NCBI GenBank assembly: GCA_958295875.1
Contig: OY282379.1
Coordinates: 3,439,046 to 3,503,045 of the forward strand
Direction of reading: 5' to 3'
Length of the DNA: 64,000 bases
Source: an uncultured Pseudomonadales bacterium
GTDB lineage: Bacteria > Pseudomonadota > Gammaproteobacteria > Pseudomonadales > Azotimanducaceae
Shown: positions 33,333 to 42,764 of the stretch, one piece after another
Layout: every line of letters starts with the position of its first letter
How positions within the stretch are numbered: position 1 is the stretch's first letter
Program-made: the position numbers and the translations under genes
The notes under the pieces: model-generated
What the model was told of the DNA's origin: nothing
Seen by the model: only the letters and a program-made list of their open reading frames with translations
Databases searched by the model: none

Positions 33333-34631
33333 TCAGTAGCTGATCGCCTCCGCCAGCGTCACCCAGCGCCCGCCTCGCACGACCGACAGCGTGGATTCGC
33401 TGACGCCGTTGTGGTCCTCCGGGCCGAAGGAGAGCCGGTAGCCGAACATGTCCGTCACGTCGGTCATGCTCTCGATGGCCGCCATGAGCCCGGCGCGCGT
33501 CAGGTCGCGCCCCGCCGTCTCCAAGGCTTGCAGCACCAAGTCTGCCGCGCGCCAGCCTTCCATCGCCGGCAGGCCCGGCTCCACGCCGAAGCGTTCCATG
33601 TAGGCGTCGTACCAAGCGCGCGCGGCCGGCGACATGTCATCGTCCGGGTAGAGCCGCGCCATGTGTACAAAGGCGTAGTAGCCCTCGCCGGAGCCGCTCT
33701 CCTGCTCTGCGATCACTTGGCCGTAGGCGGCGTTGTTGCCCACCCAAGCGACGCCCTCCCACCCCATCTTGCGGGCGGCCTCGAGCACCAAGATGGTGTC
33801 CCGGTGTACCGTGCCCATCAGCACCAAATCGCAGTTGGCGTTGCGCAAGCGCAAGATGGCTGGAGTGAAATCCGTCGCGTCGGGCTTGTGTGCGGACGTT
33901 TCGGTGATGGTGAGCCCTTGCGCAGCCAACTGGTCGTGTACGGCCTCCACAATCTCGATGCCGTAGTCTGTGTCCTGATAGATGGCGCACACCGTCTGCT
34001 TGCCCTGCTCTTCCACGAAGTACTTCACGGCGGCGCGAACCTCGTCGTAGTAGATGCCGTGTTGCATCACCATCAGCGGATTGAACGGCTCGACCATGGA
34101 GCGCGCCCCGGTGACGGGGAACAGGTTAGGCACCCCGTCGCGGAACTGCTGCGTCATCACGGCATTGTTGGTCGGCGTGCCGAGGGCGATGAGCATGGCG
34201 AAGATGTTGTCGCGGCCGATGAGTTTGTTGGCCGCCTGAATGGCGCGGGGCACCTGATACTGGGCGTCTTCAACGATGAAACGGATCGTGCGGCCATGCA
34301 CGCCGCCGGCAGCGTTGGCCGCATCGAAGCGCATCCGCGCGCCGTTGACGGTGCCGACGCCCCAAATCGCCACCGGGCCGGACAAGTCTGTGTGCGTGCC
34401 GAACACGACCTCGGTGTCCGTGACGCCAGGCGCCGCTGGCGGAGCGCCGTCGCCGGTGTCCGTTTCAGCGGGGGTGCAAGCGGCCAACGCAACCAGCGTC
34501 GCGCACGCCACAAGCCGTTTGCCCACGCGGTGCAGTCCGTCGCCCGCGCGTCGCGGCTTGCACGGTGCAAGGGCTTGTGCTCCGCGCCATAGCGGGCCGT
34601 CGCCCAGCGTGGGCCCCAAGCCATGTGTCAT
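33333..34631 (-). CDS. livJ: Branched-chain-type ABC transporter substrate-binding lipoprotein
   Basis: A 432-residue type-1 periplasmic binding protein of the Liv family. ATG 34631 has GGAGGCGGAGCG before it and would give a long leader; an in-frame GTG at residue 36 (VGKRLVACATLVALAAC) would give a standard lipoprotein signal with the LAAC lipobox. The mature part shows VFGTHTDLSGPVAIWGVGTV and AANAAGGVHGRTIRFIVED. It is the last gene of a minus-strand run with livHMGF, acyl-CoA ligase and SIS isomerase, 75 bases after the SIS gene. With an acyl-CoA ligase in the operon the ligand is more likely a carboxylic acid than leucine. Confidence 0.88.
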   Translation of the reverse strand: MTHGLGPTLGDGPLWRGAQALAPCKPRRAGDGLHRVGKRLVACATLVALAACTPAETDTGDGAPPAAPGVTDTEVVFGTHTDLSGPVAIWGVGTVNGARMRFDAANAAGGVHGRTIRFIVEDAQYQVPRAIQAANKLIGRDNIFAMLIALGTPTNNAVMTQQFRDGVPNLFPVTGARSMVEPFNPLMVMQHGIYYDEVRAAVKYFVEEQGKQTVCAIYQDTDYGIEIVEAVHDQLAAQGLTITETSAHKPDATDFTPAILRLRNANCDLVLMGTVHRDTILVLEAARKMGWEGVAWVGNNAAYGQVIAEQESGSGEGYYAFVHMARLYPDDDMSPAARAWYDAYMERFGVEPGLPAMEGWRAADLVLQALETAGRDLTRAGLMAAIESMTDVTDMFGYRLSFGPEDHNGVSESTLSVVRGGRWVTLAEAISY

Positions 34632-34706
34632 CGCTCCGCCTCCTTGTCTGCTGCCGCGGCATCTTACCCGCAAAGGGCTGGGCCGGCTCACGCCTCCCTT
34701 TCCCCG

Positions 34707-35336
34707 CTACTTCGGATGGATGCCTTCCAGCCAATCGAGGGCCGCGTGGAGCAAGGCGCCGTGGGCGAGTTCGGCTTGGCCGTAGGTGTGGGTCGGCACA
34801 TAAAAGGACAGCGCTGCCGGCAGTTGCCGCAGGCGGTTGTCTGCGCCGAACGCAGAGAACGTCACCAGTTCCAACCCCATGTCCAACGCCTGCGAAGCAG
34901 CGGCGATGATGTTCCCGGACATGCCGGAACTGGAAATGGCCATCAGCGCCTCGCCGGTGCGGGCAATCGCTGCCAGCGGCCGTTGGAACACATCCGCATA
35001 GCCATAGTCGTTGGCCATGCAAGTGAGCAACGCTGGGTCATTGAAGGTGAGCGATCGAACCCCGCCGCGGTTGAGCAGATCCTGCGACAGGTGCCCGGCG
35101 ATGGTGGAACTGCCGCCATTGCCGGCCCAATGCACCGCGCCATCCTTGCGGCGCTGCCCCACCCAAAGCTCCGCCAAGGCATCAAGGCCCGCTTCCAGCG
35201 AAACCGAGCCGTCGGCCGCACGGCATTCCGTTTGCTCGATGCAGTGCGCCAGCGCACCGAGCCAGCGCCGCGGCGGCGTGGGTGCGGCGTGTTCGCGCAG
35301 GGGCGTCACGTCCGCTTTCAGTGGATTGTTGTTCAT
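34707..35336 (-). CDS. SIS-domain sugar-phosphate isomerase-like protein (GmhA/DiaA type)
   Basis: A 209-residue SIS-fold protein close in size to GmhA (sedoheptulose-7-phosphate isomerase) and DiaA. Seen: VHWAGNGGSSTIAGHLSQDL, the phosphate-binding MAISSSGMSGNIIAAASQA, and MGLELVTFSAFGADN. Its start overlaps the acyl-CoA ligase stop (ATGA), which puts it firmly in the transporter operon. A sugar isomerase there is unexpected; it could act in heptose synthesis and merely share the message. Confidence 0.85.
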   Translation of the reverse strand: MNNNPLKADVTPLREHAAPTPPRRWLGALAHCIEQTECRAADGSVSLEAGLDALAELWVGQRRKDGAVHWAGNGGSSTIAGHLSQDLLNRGGVRSLTFNDPALLTCMANDYGYADVFQRPLAAIARTGEALMAISSSGMSGNIIAAASQALDMGLELVTFSAFGADNRLRQLPAALSFYVPTHTYGQAELAHGALLHAALDWLEGIHPK

Positions 35337-37213
35337 GAGCCGTACATGCCTTGAATCAAATCTGCGTACTTTTCGTTCACTACCTTGCGCTTGAGCTTCT
35401 GGGTTGGCGTCAACTCGTCGTCCTCTGGGTCCAGCAACTGATCGATGAGGCGGAACTTCTTGATGGATTCCACGCGGGCAAACTTTGCGTTCACACGCTC
35501 CACCTCGCTCGACACCAAGTCTTGCACGGCTTGGGTGTGGCAGAGGCTTGTGTAGTTGGTGAACGGCACGTCGTGGTCTTGGGCGTATTTGGTGACGTTG
35601 TCATGATCGATCATCACGAGGCAGGTGAGATAGGGACGGCGATCCCCAATCACGACGGCATCGGTGATGTAGGGCGAGAACTTGAGCTGATTCTCGATCT
35701 CGCTTGGCGTGATGTTCTTGCCGCCGGCAGTGATGATGATGTCCTTCATGCGGTCGATGACGTAAACGAAGCCGTCGTCGTCAATGCGCCCGACGTCGCC
35801 GGTGTGCAGCCATCCTTGGCGGAACGTCTCGGCGGTCTTCTCCGGCTTGTTCCAGTAGCCTTGGATGACGCCGGGGGAGCGGATGACGATCTCGTTTTCG
35901 GCGGTGAGCTCCACATCCACATGGCGCGCCGCGGCGCCGACGCTGCCGATGCGGCAACGCCCAGGGGTGTTGGCCGTGGCGATGCCGCCGCACTCCGTCT
36001 GCCCATACACCTCGTACATCGGCTTGCCCAGCGCCCAATACCAATCGATGAGGTCCGGCGCGATGGGCGCCGCGGCGGTGGAGAGCCAACGGCAGTTGTC
36101 GATGCCGAGCAGGCGGCGGATATTCTTCAACACCAAGAGGTCTGCCACCCAAAACAACGCTGCCAACGCCTTCGGTGGCTGGGCGCCGACTTTCAGGTGC
36201 GCGGCGCGGCGCTCGCCCACCTTCATGGCCAAGCGGTACGCCCACCTGCCGAGGGCCGTCGCTTCCTTCAGTTTGATGGCCACGGTGGAGAACTGCTTTT
36301 CCCACACCCGGGGCACGGCGAAGTGGATGGTCGGCGCCGCCTCCTGTTGGTCTCGCGGGACGGTTTCCGGCTCCTCCACGAGATTCACCACAGAGCAGGA
36401 TTCGAGCCCCACGAAGGTGTAGAACATGCGCCCGGCCACATGCGCCAGCGGCAGGAAGCCAAGCTGTTCATCCGTCTCCCGAATGCCATAGCTCCCTTGC
36501 AGGCTATTCATCATGAACAGCATGTTGCGTTGGCTAATCATGGCGCCCTTCGGCGGCCCGGTGGTTCCGGACGTGTAAGTGAGGATCATCAAGTCTTCGG
36601 CGTCAGCGGCGGCGATGGCGTCGTCCCAAGCGTTGGGATGCGCTGCGTCGTGGGCGCGGCCGAGTTCAAGCAGCGCATCGAAGCTCATGCACATGTCGTC
36701 GTCGAGGCGCCGCAGCCCTTCCATGTCGAAGATGATGATCTTCTCCAAGGTCGGGGTGCGCTCCCGCACCGCAAGCACTTTGTCTAGTTGTTCTTCATCC
36801 TCGGCGAAGTAGAAGCGGCTGCCGCTGTCGTTGACGAGGTACTCCACTTGGCTCGGCGAGTCTGTCGGATAGACGCCATTGGTCACGCCGCCCATGCAGA
36901 TGACGCCCAAGTCCGCGAACATCCATTCCTTGTTCACTTCCGAAGCGATGGCCACCACGTCGCCGCGTTCCAAGCCGAGCGCCGCCAAGCCCAACCCAGC
37001 GGCGCGCGCCCGCTCGCCATACTCCGCCCACGAGTATTCGTTCCAGATGCCGAAGTCCTTCTCGCGGATGGCCACCTTGTTCGGTAATTCCGCCACGCGC
37101 TTGGCGAAGAGGCGCGGCACTGTGTCGCAGCCGGCCACGATGGCCGCCGCTGCGGCGTCCTCGGCGCCGTTGCCGGCAGTTTCCGCTGGCGCCGCCGCCG
37201 CGCTCAACGCCAT
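35333..37213 (-). CDS. Long-chain acyl-CoA synthetase (AMP-forming, FadD15-like)
   Basis: A 626-residue adenylate-forming ligase that activates a fatty or other carboxylic acid to its CoA thioester. Seen: the P-loop-like LTYTSGTTGPPKGAMISQRN, PMYEVYGQTECGG, TGDVGRIDDDGFVYVIDR and KDIIITAGGKNITPSEIE. The start ATG 37213 lies inside the end of livF (overlap of about 10 bases), and its own stop overlaps the SIS gene. In this operon it probably captures the imported acid. No transmembrane segment is evident. Confidence 0.92.
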   Translation of the reverse strand: MALSAAAAPAETAGNGAEDAAAAAIVAGCDTVPRLFAKRVAELPNKVAIREKDFGIWNEYSWAEYGERARAAGLGLAALGLERGDVVAIASEVNKEWMFADLGVICMGGVTNGVYPTDSPSQVEYLVNDSGSRFYFAEDEEQLDKVLAVRERTPTLEKIIIFDMEGLRRLDDDMCMSFDALLELGRAHDAAHPNAWDDAIAAADAEDLMILTYTSGTTGPPKGAMISQRNMLFMMNSLQGSYGIRETDEQLGFLPLAHVAGRMFYTFVGLESCSVVNLVEEPETVPRDQQEAAPTIHFAVPRVWEKQFSTVAIKLKEATALGRWAYRLAMKVGERRAAHLKVGAQPPKALAALFWVADLLVLKNIRRLLGIDNCRWLSTAAAPIAPDLIDWYWALGKPMYEVYGQTECGGIATANTPGRCRIGSVGAAARHVDVELTAENEIVIRSPGVIQGYWNKPEKTAETFRQGWLHTGDVGRIDDDGFVYVIDRMKDIIITAGGKNITPSEIENQLKFSPYITDAVVIGDRRPYLTCLVMIDHDNVTKYAQDHDVPFTNYTSLCHTQAVQDLVSSEVERVNAKFARVESIKKFRLIDQLLDPEDDELTPTQKLKRKVVNEKYADLIQGMYGS

Positions 37214-37989
37214 GTCTTGCGCGCCTTCCAGCGCCGCCGTCCGCGCACGCCTTCGTCCTTCATGCCGAGGTAGAACTCCTTGATGTCCGTGGCGTCCTTG
37301 AGCCGCGCCGCGGTGTCCTCCATGACGACGCGGCCAAGTTCCATGACGTAGCCGTAGTCCGCAAGGTCGAGCGCCATCTTCGCATTCTGCTCCACAAGCA
37401 GCAAGGTAACGCCCTGCTCGGCATTGAGCCGGGCGATGATCTCGGCGATGTCGTGGGTCAGCCGCGGCGAGAGGCCAAGCGATGGCTCATCGAGCAGCAT
37501 TAGGGCGGGGCGCAGCATCAGCGCCCGTCCCACCGCCAGCATCTGCTGCTGCCCGCCAGAGAGAAACCCAGCCGCCAGCCCGCGGCGCTCGGCCAGCGAT
37601 GGAAAGTAGCCATACACGAGTTCCAAGTCGTCCTTCACGCCGGCATCCTTGCGGCTGTAGGCGCCCATGCGCAGGTTCTCTTCCACGGTGAGGAACGGGA
37701 ACACCTCGCGGCCTTCCGGCACATGGCCAACGCCAAGGCGCGCCACCCTGTCTGGCGCCCAACCGGAGATGTTTTGGCCGCGAAACGCCACCGACCCCTT
37801 CTGTGGATCCATGGCGCCGCTGATGGTCTTCAGCACCGTCGTCTTGCCGGCGCCATTGGCGCCAAGCACCGCGACGACTTGGCCGGCCGGCACGCTGAGG
37901 CTGACGCCGCGAATCGCCATCACCGGGCCATAGTGCGTCTCGATGTTCTTGAGTTCCAAGAGCGGCGCTGCGCTCGCTTGCTCAGTCAC
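37204..37989 (-). CDS. livF: Branched-chain-type ABC transporter ATP-binding protein LivF
   Basis: A 261-residue ABC ATPase of the LivF group. Walker A LGANGAGKT, signature FLSGGQQQMLAVGRAL and Walker B LMLLDEPSLGLSP are intact. It overlaps livG by 8 bases at its start and the acyl-CoA ligase at its end. With LivG it drives import through LivH and LivM. The C-terminus has a short basic tail (VRGRRRWKARKTWR) beyond the family end, created by the overlap with the next gene. Confidence 0.94.
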   Translation of the reverse strand: MTEQASAAPLLELKNIETHYGPVMAIRGVSLSVPAGQVVAVLGANGAGKTTVLKTISGAMDPQKGSVAFRGQNISGWAPDRVARLGVGHVPEGREVFPFLTVEENLRMGAYSRKDAGVKDDLELVYGYFPSLAERRGLAAGFLSGGQQQMLAVGRALMLRPALMLLDEPSLGLSPRLTHDIAEIIARLNAEQGVTLLLVEQNAKMALDLADYGYVMELGRVVMEDTAARLKDATDIKEFYLGMKDEGVRGRRRWKARKTWR

Positions 37990-38740
37990 CGAGGTAAGCC
38001 CTCAACACGTCGGGATGGCTTTGGATGGCGGCAGGTTCCCCCACTGCCAGCACCTCGCCATCTGCCATCGCCAGCACCCGATGCGAAGCCTGCGAGACGA
38101 GGTTCATGTCGTGTTCCACCATGATGACGGTCACGCCCAAGTCTTCGTTGATGTCCTCAATCCAAAACGACAGGTCTTCCGTTTCTTCCGGGTTGAGGCC
38201 CGATGACGGTTCGTCCAACAGCAGGAGCGTGGGCGCCACGCAGAGCGCCCGCGCCACTTCAACCATCTTGCGGGCGCCGTATGGGAGGGCGGAGATGGTC
38301 TGCTCCCGATAGCCCTGCAAGTGCAGCAGGTCGATGACGGCTTCCACCCTTTCACGGAACGCAAGGTCTTGCCGCCGAGCGCGGGGCAGGAACAAGAGCT
38401 CTTCCAACAAGTGTGTGCGCCGATGCGCATGGCAGCCAATCAGCAGGTTGGCGAGCACCGTTTCATGGGCAAAGAGTTCCGTGTTCTGGAACGTGCGCGC
38501 GATGCCTTTGGCGGCGATGCGGTGCGCGGCCAAGCGCGTGATGTCCTCGCCGCCAAACCTGATGGCGCCGGCGTCAGGGTCGTAGAAGCGGCTGATGAGG
38601 TTGAAGAGGGTCGTCTTGCCGGCGCCGTTCGGGCCGATGATGCTGAACACCTCGCCTTCCTCCACGGCGAAGGACACGTCGCGCACGGCATGCACGCCGC
38701 CAAAGCTCAAGCTCAACGCCTCGGCCTCGAAGAAGCTCAT
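37982..38740 (-). CDS. livG: Branched-chain-type ABC transporter ATP-binding protein LivG
   Basis: A 252-residue ABC ATPase of the LivG group. Walker A IGPNGAGKTTLFN, Walker B LLLLDEPSSGLNPEETEDL and the H-loop VIMVEHDMN are intact; the signature is the altered LPYGARKMVEVARAL usual for LivG. The start overlaps the livM stop (ATGA). It pairs with LivF as the two nucleotide-binding subunits. Confidence 0.94.
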   Translation of the reverse strand: MSFFEAEALSLSFGGVHAVRDVSFAVEEGEVFSIIGPNGAGKTTLFNLISRFYDPDAGAIRFGGEDITRLAAHRIAAKGIARTFQNTELFAHETVLANLLIGCHAHRRTHLLEELLFLPRARRQDLAFRERVEAVIDLLHLQGYREQTISALPYGARKMVEVARALCVAPTLLLLDEPSSGLNPEETEDLSFWIEDINEDLGVTVIMVEHDMNLVSQASHRVLAMADGEVLAVGEPAAIQSHPDVLRAYLGD

Positions 38741-39813
38741 CGCACCCGCTCCGTGCGCAGGTAGCTCCGTTGCCGCCGGTGCGTGGCCTTGCGATACAGG
38801 GGGAACTCCGTGAAGAACTGGCGCACCTTCACCCAGCGCCCGTGGATGCCGAGGGGCTCGTAGATGAGAAACAGGATGAGGATGGCGCCGAAGATGCCGG
38901 GCTCAAGCCCAGGAATCTGCGCCACCGCTGGCGGCGTGGCGTCGCGAAGGAGTGCAATGCCCTGCGGCAACAGGCCGATGAAGATGGCGCCATAGATGAC
39001 GCCGTGCATGGAGCCCAAGCCGCCGACCACCACCATCAACAGCAGTTGGATGGACAGCACAATGGTGAAGGCGTCCGGCGCCAAATAGCCGATCTTGTGC
39101 GCAAGCAAGCCGCCAGCCGTGCCGGTGAACCCAGCCGAGACGGCAAACGCCAGCGTCTTGGTTTGCGCCAAGTTGATGCCCATGCTTTGCGCCGCCACTT
39201 CGGAATCGCGCACCGCCACCATCGCGCGCCCCGACGGGCTGCGCAGGAGATTGAGCGCAGCGATGAGGCAAGCCACCAGCACGGCGAGGCAGACGTAGTA
39301 GAAGACGTCCACGTCCAACAGCGACACCGAGAACAGTTCGGCCGGCGGCACCGCCATGCCCCGGTAGCCGCCGGTGACGGACTCCCAGCGGGTGATCACC
39401 TGTTCCACGATCTCGGCAAAGGCCAGGGTCGCCACGGCCAAGTAGATGCCCGTCATCCGCAGCGCCGGGATGCCCACCAACGCCCCCACGGTGGCCGTGA
39501 AGGCCGCCGCGGCCGCCAACGAAGCGGGGAACGGCCAACCGTGGCTCAGCAACCACGCATGGGCATAGGCGCCAATGGCGAGAAACGCCGCGTGGCCGAG
39601 GCTCACGAGGCCGGTGTAGCCCACCAGCAGCATGAGGCCGATGCCGGCGATGGCGTAGATGAACACCAGCGACACTTCGCCGACGTAGAAATCGCCCAGC
39701 GCCCAGGGGGCGGCGAGCAGGGCAACCAACAGCAGCGCATACCAGAACCGCTGGCCGTTGTGCCGGAACAGGTCGATGTCCTGCCCGTAGCGCGTTTTGA
39801 GGACGAACCTCAC
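38737..39813 (-). CDS. livM: Branched-chain-type ABC transporter permease LivM
   Basis: A 358-residue inner-membrane permease with about ten hydrophobic helices and the family segment LMLLVGYTGLVSLGHAAFLAI (20 or so residues around residue 65). The start is GTG 39813, which overlaps the livH stop as GTGA; much longer upstream frames run antisense over livH and are not real. It forms the channel with LivH. The last 30 residues are basic and cytoplasmic. Confidence 0.93.
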   Translation of the reverse strand: MRFVLKTRYGQDIDLFRHNGQRFWYALLLVALLAAPWALGDFYVGEVSLVFIYAIAGIGLMLLVGYTGLVSLGHAAFLAIGAYAHAWLLSHGWPFPASLAAAAAFTATVGALVGIPALRMTGIYLAVATLAFAEIVEQVITRWESVTGGYRGMAVPPAELFSVSLLDVDVFYYVCLAVLVACLIAALNLLRSPSGRAMVAVRDSEVAAQSMGINLAQTKTLAFAVSAGFTGTAGGLLAHKIGYLAPDAFTIVLSIQLLLMVVVGGLGSMHGVIYGAIFIGLLPQGIALLRDATPPAVAQIPGLEPGIFGAILILFLIYEPLGIHGRWVKVRQFFTEFPLYRKATHRRQRSYLRTERVR

Positions 39814-40679
39814 ACCTTTTTCCTTTGCAACGTGGCGAAGATGCCCTCCGGCCGGGCGACCAACATCACCAGCAGGATGATGTAGGCGCTGGTGTCGCCA
39901 AAGCCGGGCCACAGGTAGCGGGAAGCGAACTGTTCCACTACGCCGACGATGAGGCCGCCGACGATGGCGCCGGGCAAGCTGCCAAAGCCGCCGACGATGG
40001 CCGCAGCAAACGCCTTGATGGCGATGAAGCCCATCAACGGGTCGATGAGCGACACCGGCGCCACGAGCACCCCGGCGGTGGCCGCAACCATCGCCGAGAG
40101 CGCCCACACCAAGGCGAACACGCGCTGCACCGGAATGCCCACATAGAAGGCGGCGAGCTGGTTTTGCGAAGCGGCCTGCAGCGCGATGCCGACGCGGGCA
40201 AAGCGGAAGAAGAGATACAGCCCGCCGCAGAGGATGGCGGTGCCGAGCACGATGGCGATGTTCTCCGTGCCCACCACGAGCTCGCCGAAGCGCAGCACGT
40301 CGCCGGCGAACGGCGTGCGCAGGGTGTGCGGCTCGTTGCCCCACGCGGCACCGGCGATGGCGCGCAGGACGAAGCCCAAGCCGATGGTGAGCATCAGCGC
40401 CGCGAACGGCGGCTCGCCCAGCATCGGCCGCATCAGCACCCGCTCCAAGAGCGCGCCGACGACGCCCATCACCGCCAACGTGGCCACAAAGCCCAGCGCG
40501 AACGGCCAACCGAGCACGTTGACGAAGGTGTAAGCGAGAAACGCGCCCAGCATCATCACCTCGCCTTGGGCGAAGTTCACCGTCTCGGTGGCCTTGTAGA
40601 TGAGCACCAAGCCGAGGGCGATCAAGCCATAGACGCAACCGAGCGAGAGCCCGCTGATGAGGAGCTGGAGAACTTCCAA
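39810..40679 (-). CDS. livH: Branched-chain-type ABC transporter permease LivH
   Basis: A 289-residue inner-membrane permease with eight or so hydrophobic helices. It opens with LLISGLSLGCVYGLIALGLV and has ETVNFAQGEVMMLGAFLAY, both typical of LivH, plus IVGGFGSLPGAIVGGLIVG near the C-terminus. It begins 6 bases after the crotonase stop and couples into livM through GTGA, so the crotonase, livH, livM, livG and livF are one transcript. Confidence 0.94.
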   Translation of the reverse strand: MEVLQLLISGLSLGCVYGLIALGLVLIYKATETVNFAQGEVMMLGAFLAYTFVNVLGWPFALGFVATLAVMGVVGALLERVLMRPMLGEPPFAALMLTIGLGFVLRAIAGAAWGNEPHTLRTPFAGDVLRFGELVVGTENIAIVLGTAILCGGLYLFFRFARVGIALQAASQNQLAAFYVGIPVQRVFALVWALSAMVAATAGVLVAPVSLIDPLMGFIAIKAFAAAIVGGFGSLPGAIVGGLIVGVVEQFASRYLWPGFGDTSAYIILLVMLVARPEGIFATLQRKKV

Positions 40680-40685
40680 AGTGGC

Positions 40686-41594
40686 TTAAGGGTCGATGAG
40701 GCGCCCTTGCGCGTCGCGCCGTTCCGGGCCGTTGACGCGGGCGCGGCCATCGCCGAACTTGCCGTCGCGCTCGCGCAAGGCGCCATGCAGCCCCTGCTCT
40801 TGCACGCGCTGCCCAAAGCCGAGCGCCGCAGCGGAATTGTGCCCGCGCACATCGTTCTCGGCCGCGAGGCGCTGCAAGGTGCGGGCACCCATCAATTCCA
40901 ACCCAAGATTGATGATGCGCTTGTTGGCGGCGAGGAGGTCTGGGTCGATGAGCGCCAAGCGGTCTGCCAGTTGCTCCACCTCCGCCTCCAAGTCTGGCTT
41001 CGGCACGGCCTTCATCACCAAGCCGAGTTGGCTCGCCTCGGCGCCGGTGATGGAATCCCCGGTCATGGTGAGGCGCTTGGCCCACTGCGGGCCCAAGTTG
41101 TAGAGCCACATGTTGTTGGGCAGCGCCCCGAGATCCCGCGCCGGCGGAAAGCCGATGAGGGTGTCGTCCGCGGCGATGATCATGTCGCAGAGGAGCGCGA
41201 TGTCTGTGCCGCCGGCCAAGCAATAGCCGTGCAGCTGGGCGATGGACGGCTTGTGCATGTCGAACAGCGCCATGCGCAGCCGCTGGGCGCGTTCCAATTG
41301 CCAAGCGTCGTCATCCACGCTGCGCCCGCCGCGGTACGGCACGTCGCTGGACTGCACCCGGGAGACAGGGACGTTCCGGTCTGCGCCAGTGAGGTCGTAC
41401 CCGGCGGAAAACGCGCGGCCGGCGCCACGCAGGATGACGCAATGCACCCGCGTGTCGTTGTCCGCCTCCCACAGCGCCTCGTTCAGCTCCGTTTGCAGCT
41501 GCAGCGTGAGCGCATTCAGCTTCTCGGGGCGGTTCAGCGTAATGCGTGCGCGGCCACGCTCAACCTCATAAATGATGCTAGTGAATTCGCTCAT
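40686..41594 (-). CDS. Enoyl-CoA hydratase/isomerase (crotonase) family protein
   Basis: A 302-residue crotonase-fold protein. ATG 41594 follows GGGGAGC. Seen: RITLNRPEKLNALTLQLQTE, VILRGAGRAFSAGYDLTGAD (oxyanion-hole strand) and the second oxyanion-hole loop HGYCLAGGTDIALLCDM. The two catalytic glutamates of true enoyl-CoA hydratases are not in their usual places: the first site reads AGGTDIAL and the second FPPARDLGALP. It may be an isomerase, hydrolase or decarboxylase instead. It leads the transporter operon, so it probably acts on the CoA ester of the imported acid. Confidence 0.85.
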   Translation of the reverse strand: MSEFTSIIYEVERGRARITLNRPEKLNALTLQLQTELNEALWEADNDTRVHCVILRGAGRAFSAGYDLTGADRNVPVSRVQSSDVPYRGGRSVDDDAWQLERAQRLRMALFDMHKPSIAQLHGYCLAGGTDIALLCDMIIAADDTLIGFPPARDLGALPNNMWLYNLGPQWAKRLTMTGDSITGAEASQLGLVMKAVPKPDLEAEVEQLADRLALIDPDLLAANKRIINLGLELMGARTLQRLAAENDVRGHNSAAALGFGQRVQEQGLHGALRERDGKFGDGRARVNGPERRDAQGRLIDP

Positions 41595-41737
41595 GCTCCC
41601 CACCCCGGCCGTGTTGGGCTGCGCGGCAGCCGCGTTGTTACGATGATACGACAAGCCCGCAAGCCGGATGCCGCGCCCCGGCGACGCCGGCGGGCTTTGG
41701 CGTACACTCGAATGGCTAGGCCACAACAGGGGGAGGC

Positions 41738-42760
41738 ATGGAGCAACGACGCATCGGCGACACGGATTTGGTGACGTCCGCCATCGGCTTCGGCACTTGG
41801 GAGATGAGCACGACGATGTACGGCGCCATCGACGTGGGGGAGGCAGCGCGCGCGGTTAACCTCGCCATCGACCACGGCGTGACGCTGTTCGACACGGCGG
41901 AGGTGTACGGCCCGTTCCATTCTGAGACGCTGTTGGCCGAAGCGCTTGGCAATCGGCGCGACGAGATCATCCTCGCCACCAAGGTGGGCTTTCGCTACAA
42001 CGCCGAGGGCCGCGTCATCGGGCTGGACTCCACGCGGGACAACGTCATCGCCCGGGCGGAAAGCTGTTTGCAGCGCCTCAACACGGATGTCATCGACCTG
42101 CTGATGATTCATTGGCCAGACCACGATACCCCGCTCGCCGAGACCATGGGCGCCTTGGAGCAGCTCAAGGCCGACGGCAAGGTGCGCCACTACGGTGTCT
42201 CGAACTTCGACGTGGCGATGCTTGAAGAGTCCGAGCGGCACGGCCACCTCGCCGTGAATCAAGTGGGCTACCACCTGTTCGACCGGCGCATGGAAGCGGC
42301 GGTGCTGCCTTGGTGCAAGGCCAACAACGTGGGCTACATGGCCTATGGCAGCTTGGGCTTCGGCCTGCTCACGGGCGCCTTCACGCCAGAGACGGAGTTC
42401 GCCGAGAACGATTGGCGCGCCCGCGGCAACGCCTTCGACCTGCCGCTCTTCGAGCGCGAGCCGTTCTTGAAGGAAATCGGGGTGACAGCCCAGTTGCGCG
42501 AACTCGCCGCAGACCACGGCAAGTCCGTCGCGCAACTCGCCATCGCTTGGGTGCTCGGCAACGACGCCGTGTCCGTGGCGTTGGTGGGCATGCGCGACGA
42601 GCGCGAGTTGAAGGAGAACGTCGCCGCCGCGGACTGGCGCTTGGATGACAGCCTGCGGGCAGACATCGACGGCATCTTTGCCGCGGCCGGCGTGCCGACG
42701 CACCGTGACACGCCGCAAGCGCTGCATCCGCCTGGCGTGCGGCGGCGCGAGGAGGCGTGA
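41738..42760 (+). CDS. Aldo/keto reductase
   Basis: A 340-residue NADP-dependent TIM-barrel reductase. The catalytic tetrad is visible: Asp and Tyr in TLFDTAEVYGPFHSE, Lys in IILATKVGF, and His in DLLMIHWPDHD. GGGGGAGGC precedes the ATG. It belongs to the AKR11-13-like, Tas-type group without a signal peptide. It ends four bases before the DUF3604 lipoprotein, so the two are co-transcribed. Substrate unknown. Confidence 0.92.
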   Translation: MEQRRIGDTDLVTSAIGFGTWEMSTTMYGAIDVGEAARAVNLAIDHGVTLFDTAEVYGPFHSETLLAEALGNRRDEIILATKVGFRYNAEGRVIGLDSTRDNVIARAESCLQRLNTDVIDLLMIHWPDHDTPLAETMGALEQLKADGKVRHYGVSNFDVAMLEESERHGHLAVNQVGYHLFDRRMEAAVLPWCKANNVGYMAYGSLGFGLLTGAFTPETEFAENDWRARGNAFDLPLFEREPFLKEIGVTAQLRELAADHGKSVAQLAIAWVLGNDAVSVALVGMRDERELKENVAAADWRLDDSLRADIDGIFAAAGVPTHRDTPQALHPPGVRRREEA

Positions 42761-42764
42761 GCGC

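Noticed and set aside
39814..41304. Long upstream extension of livM
   Set aside because: It runs in a shadow frame over livH; the GTG at 39813 overlapping the livH stop is the natural start.
39825..41774. 649-residue plus-strand frame
   Set aside because: Antisense to livH and the crotonase; rich in His, Gln and Arg as expected of a shadow frame.
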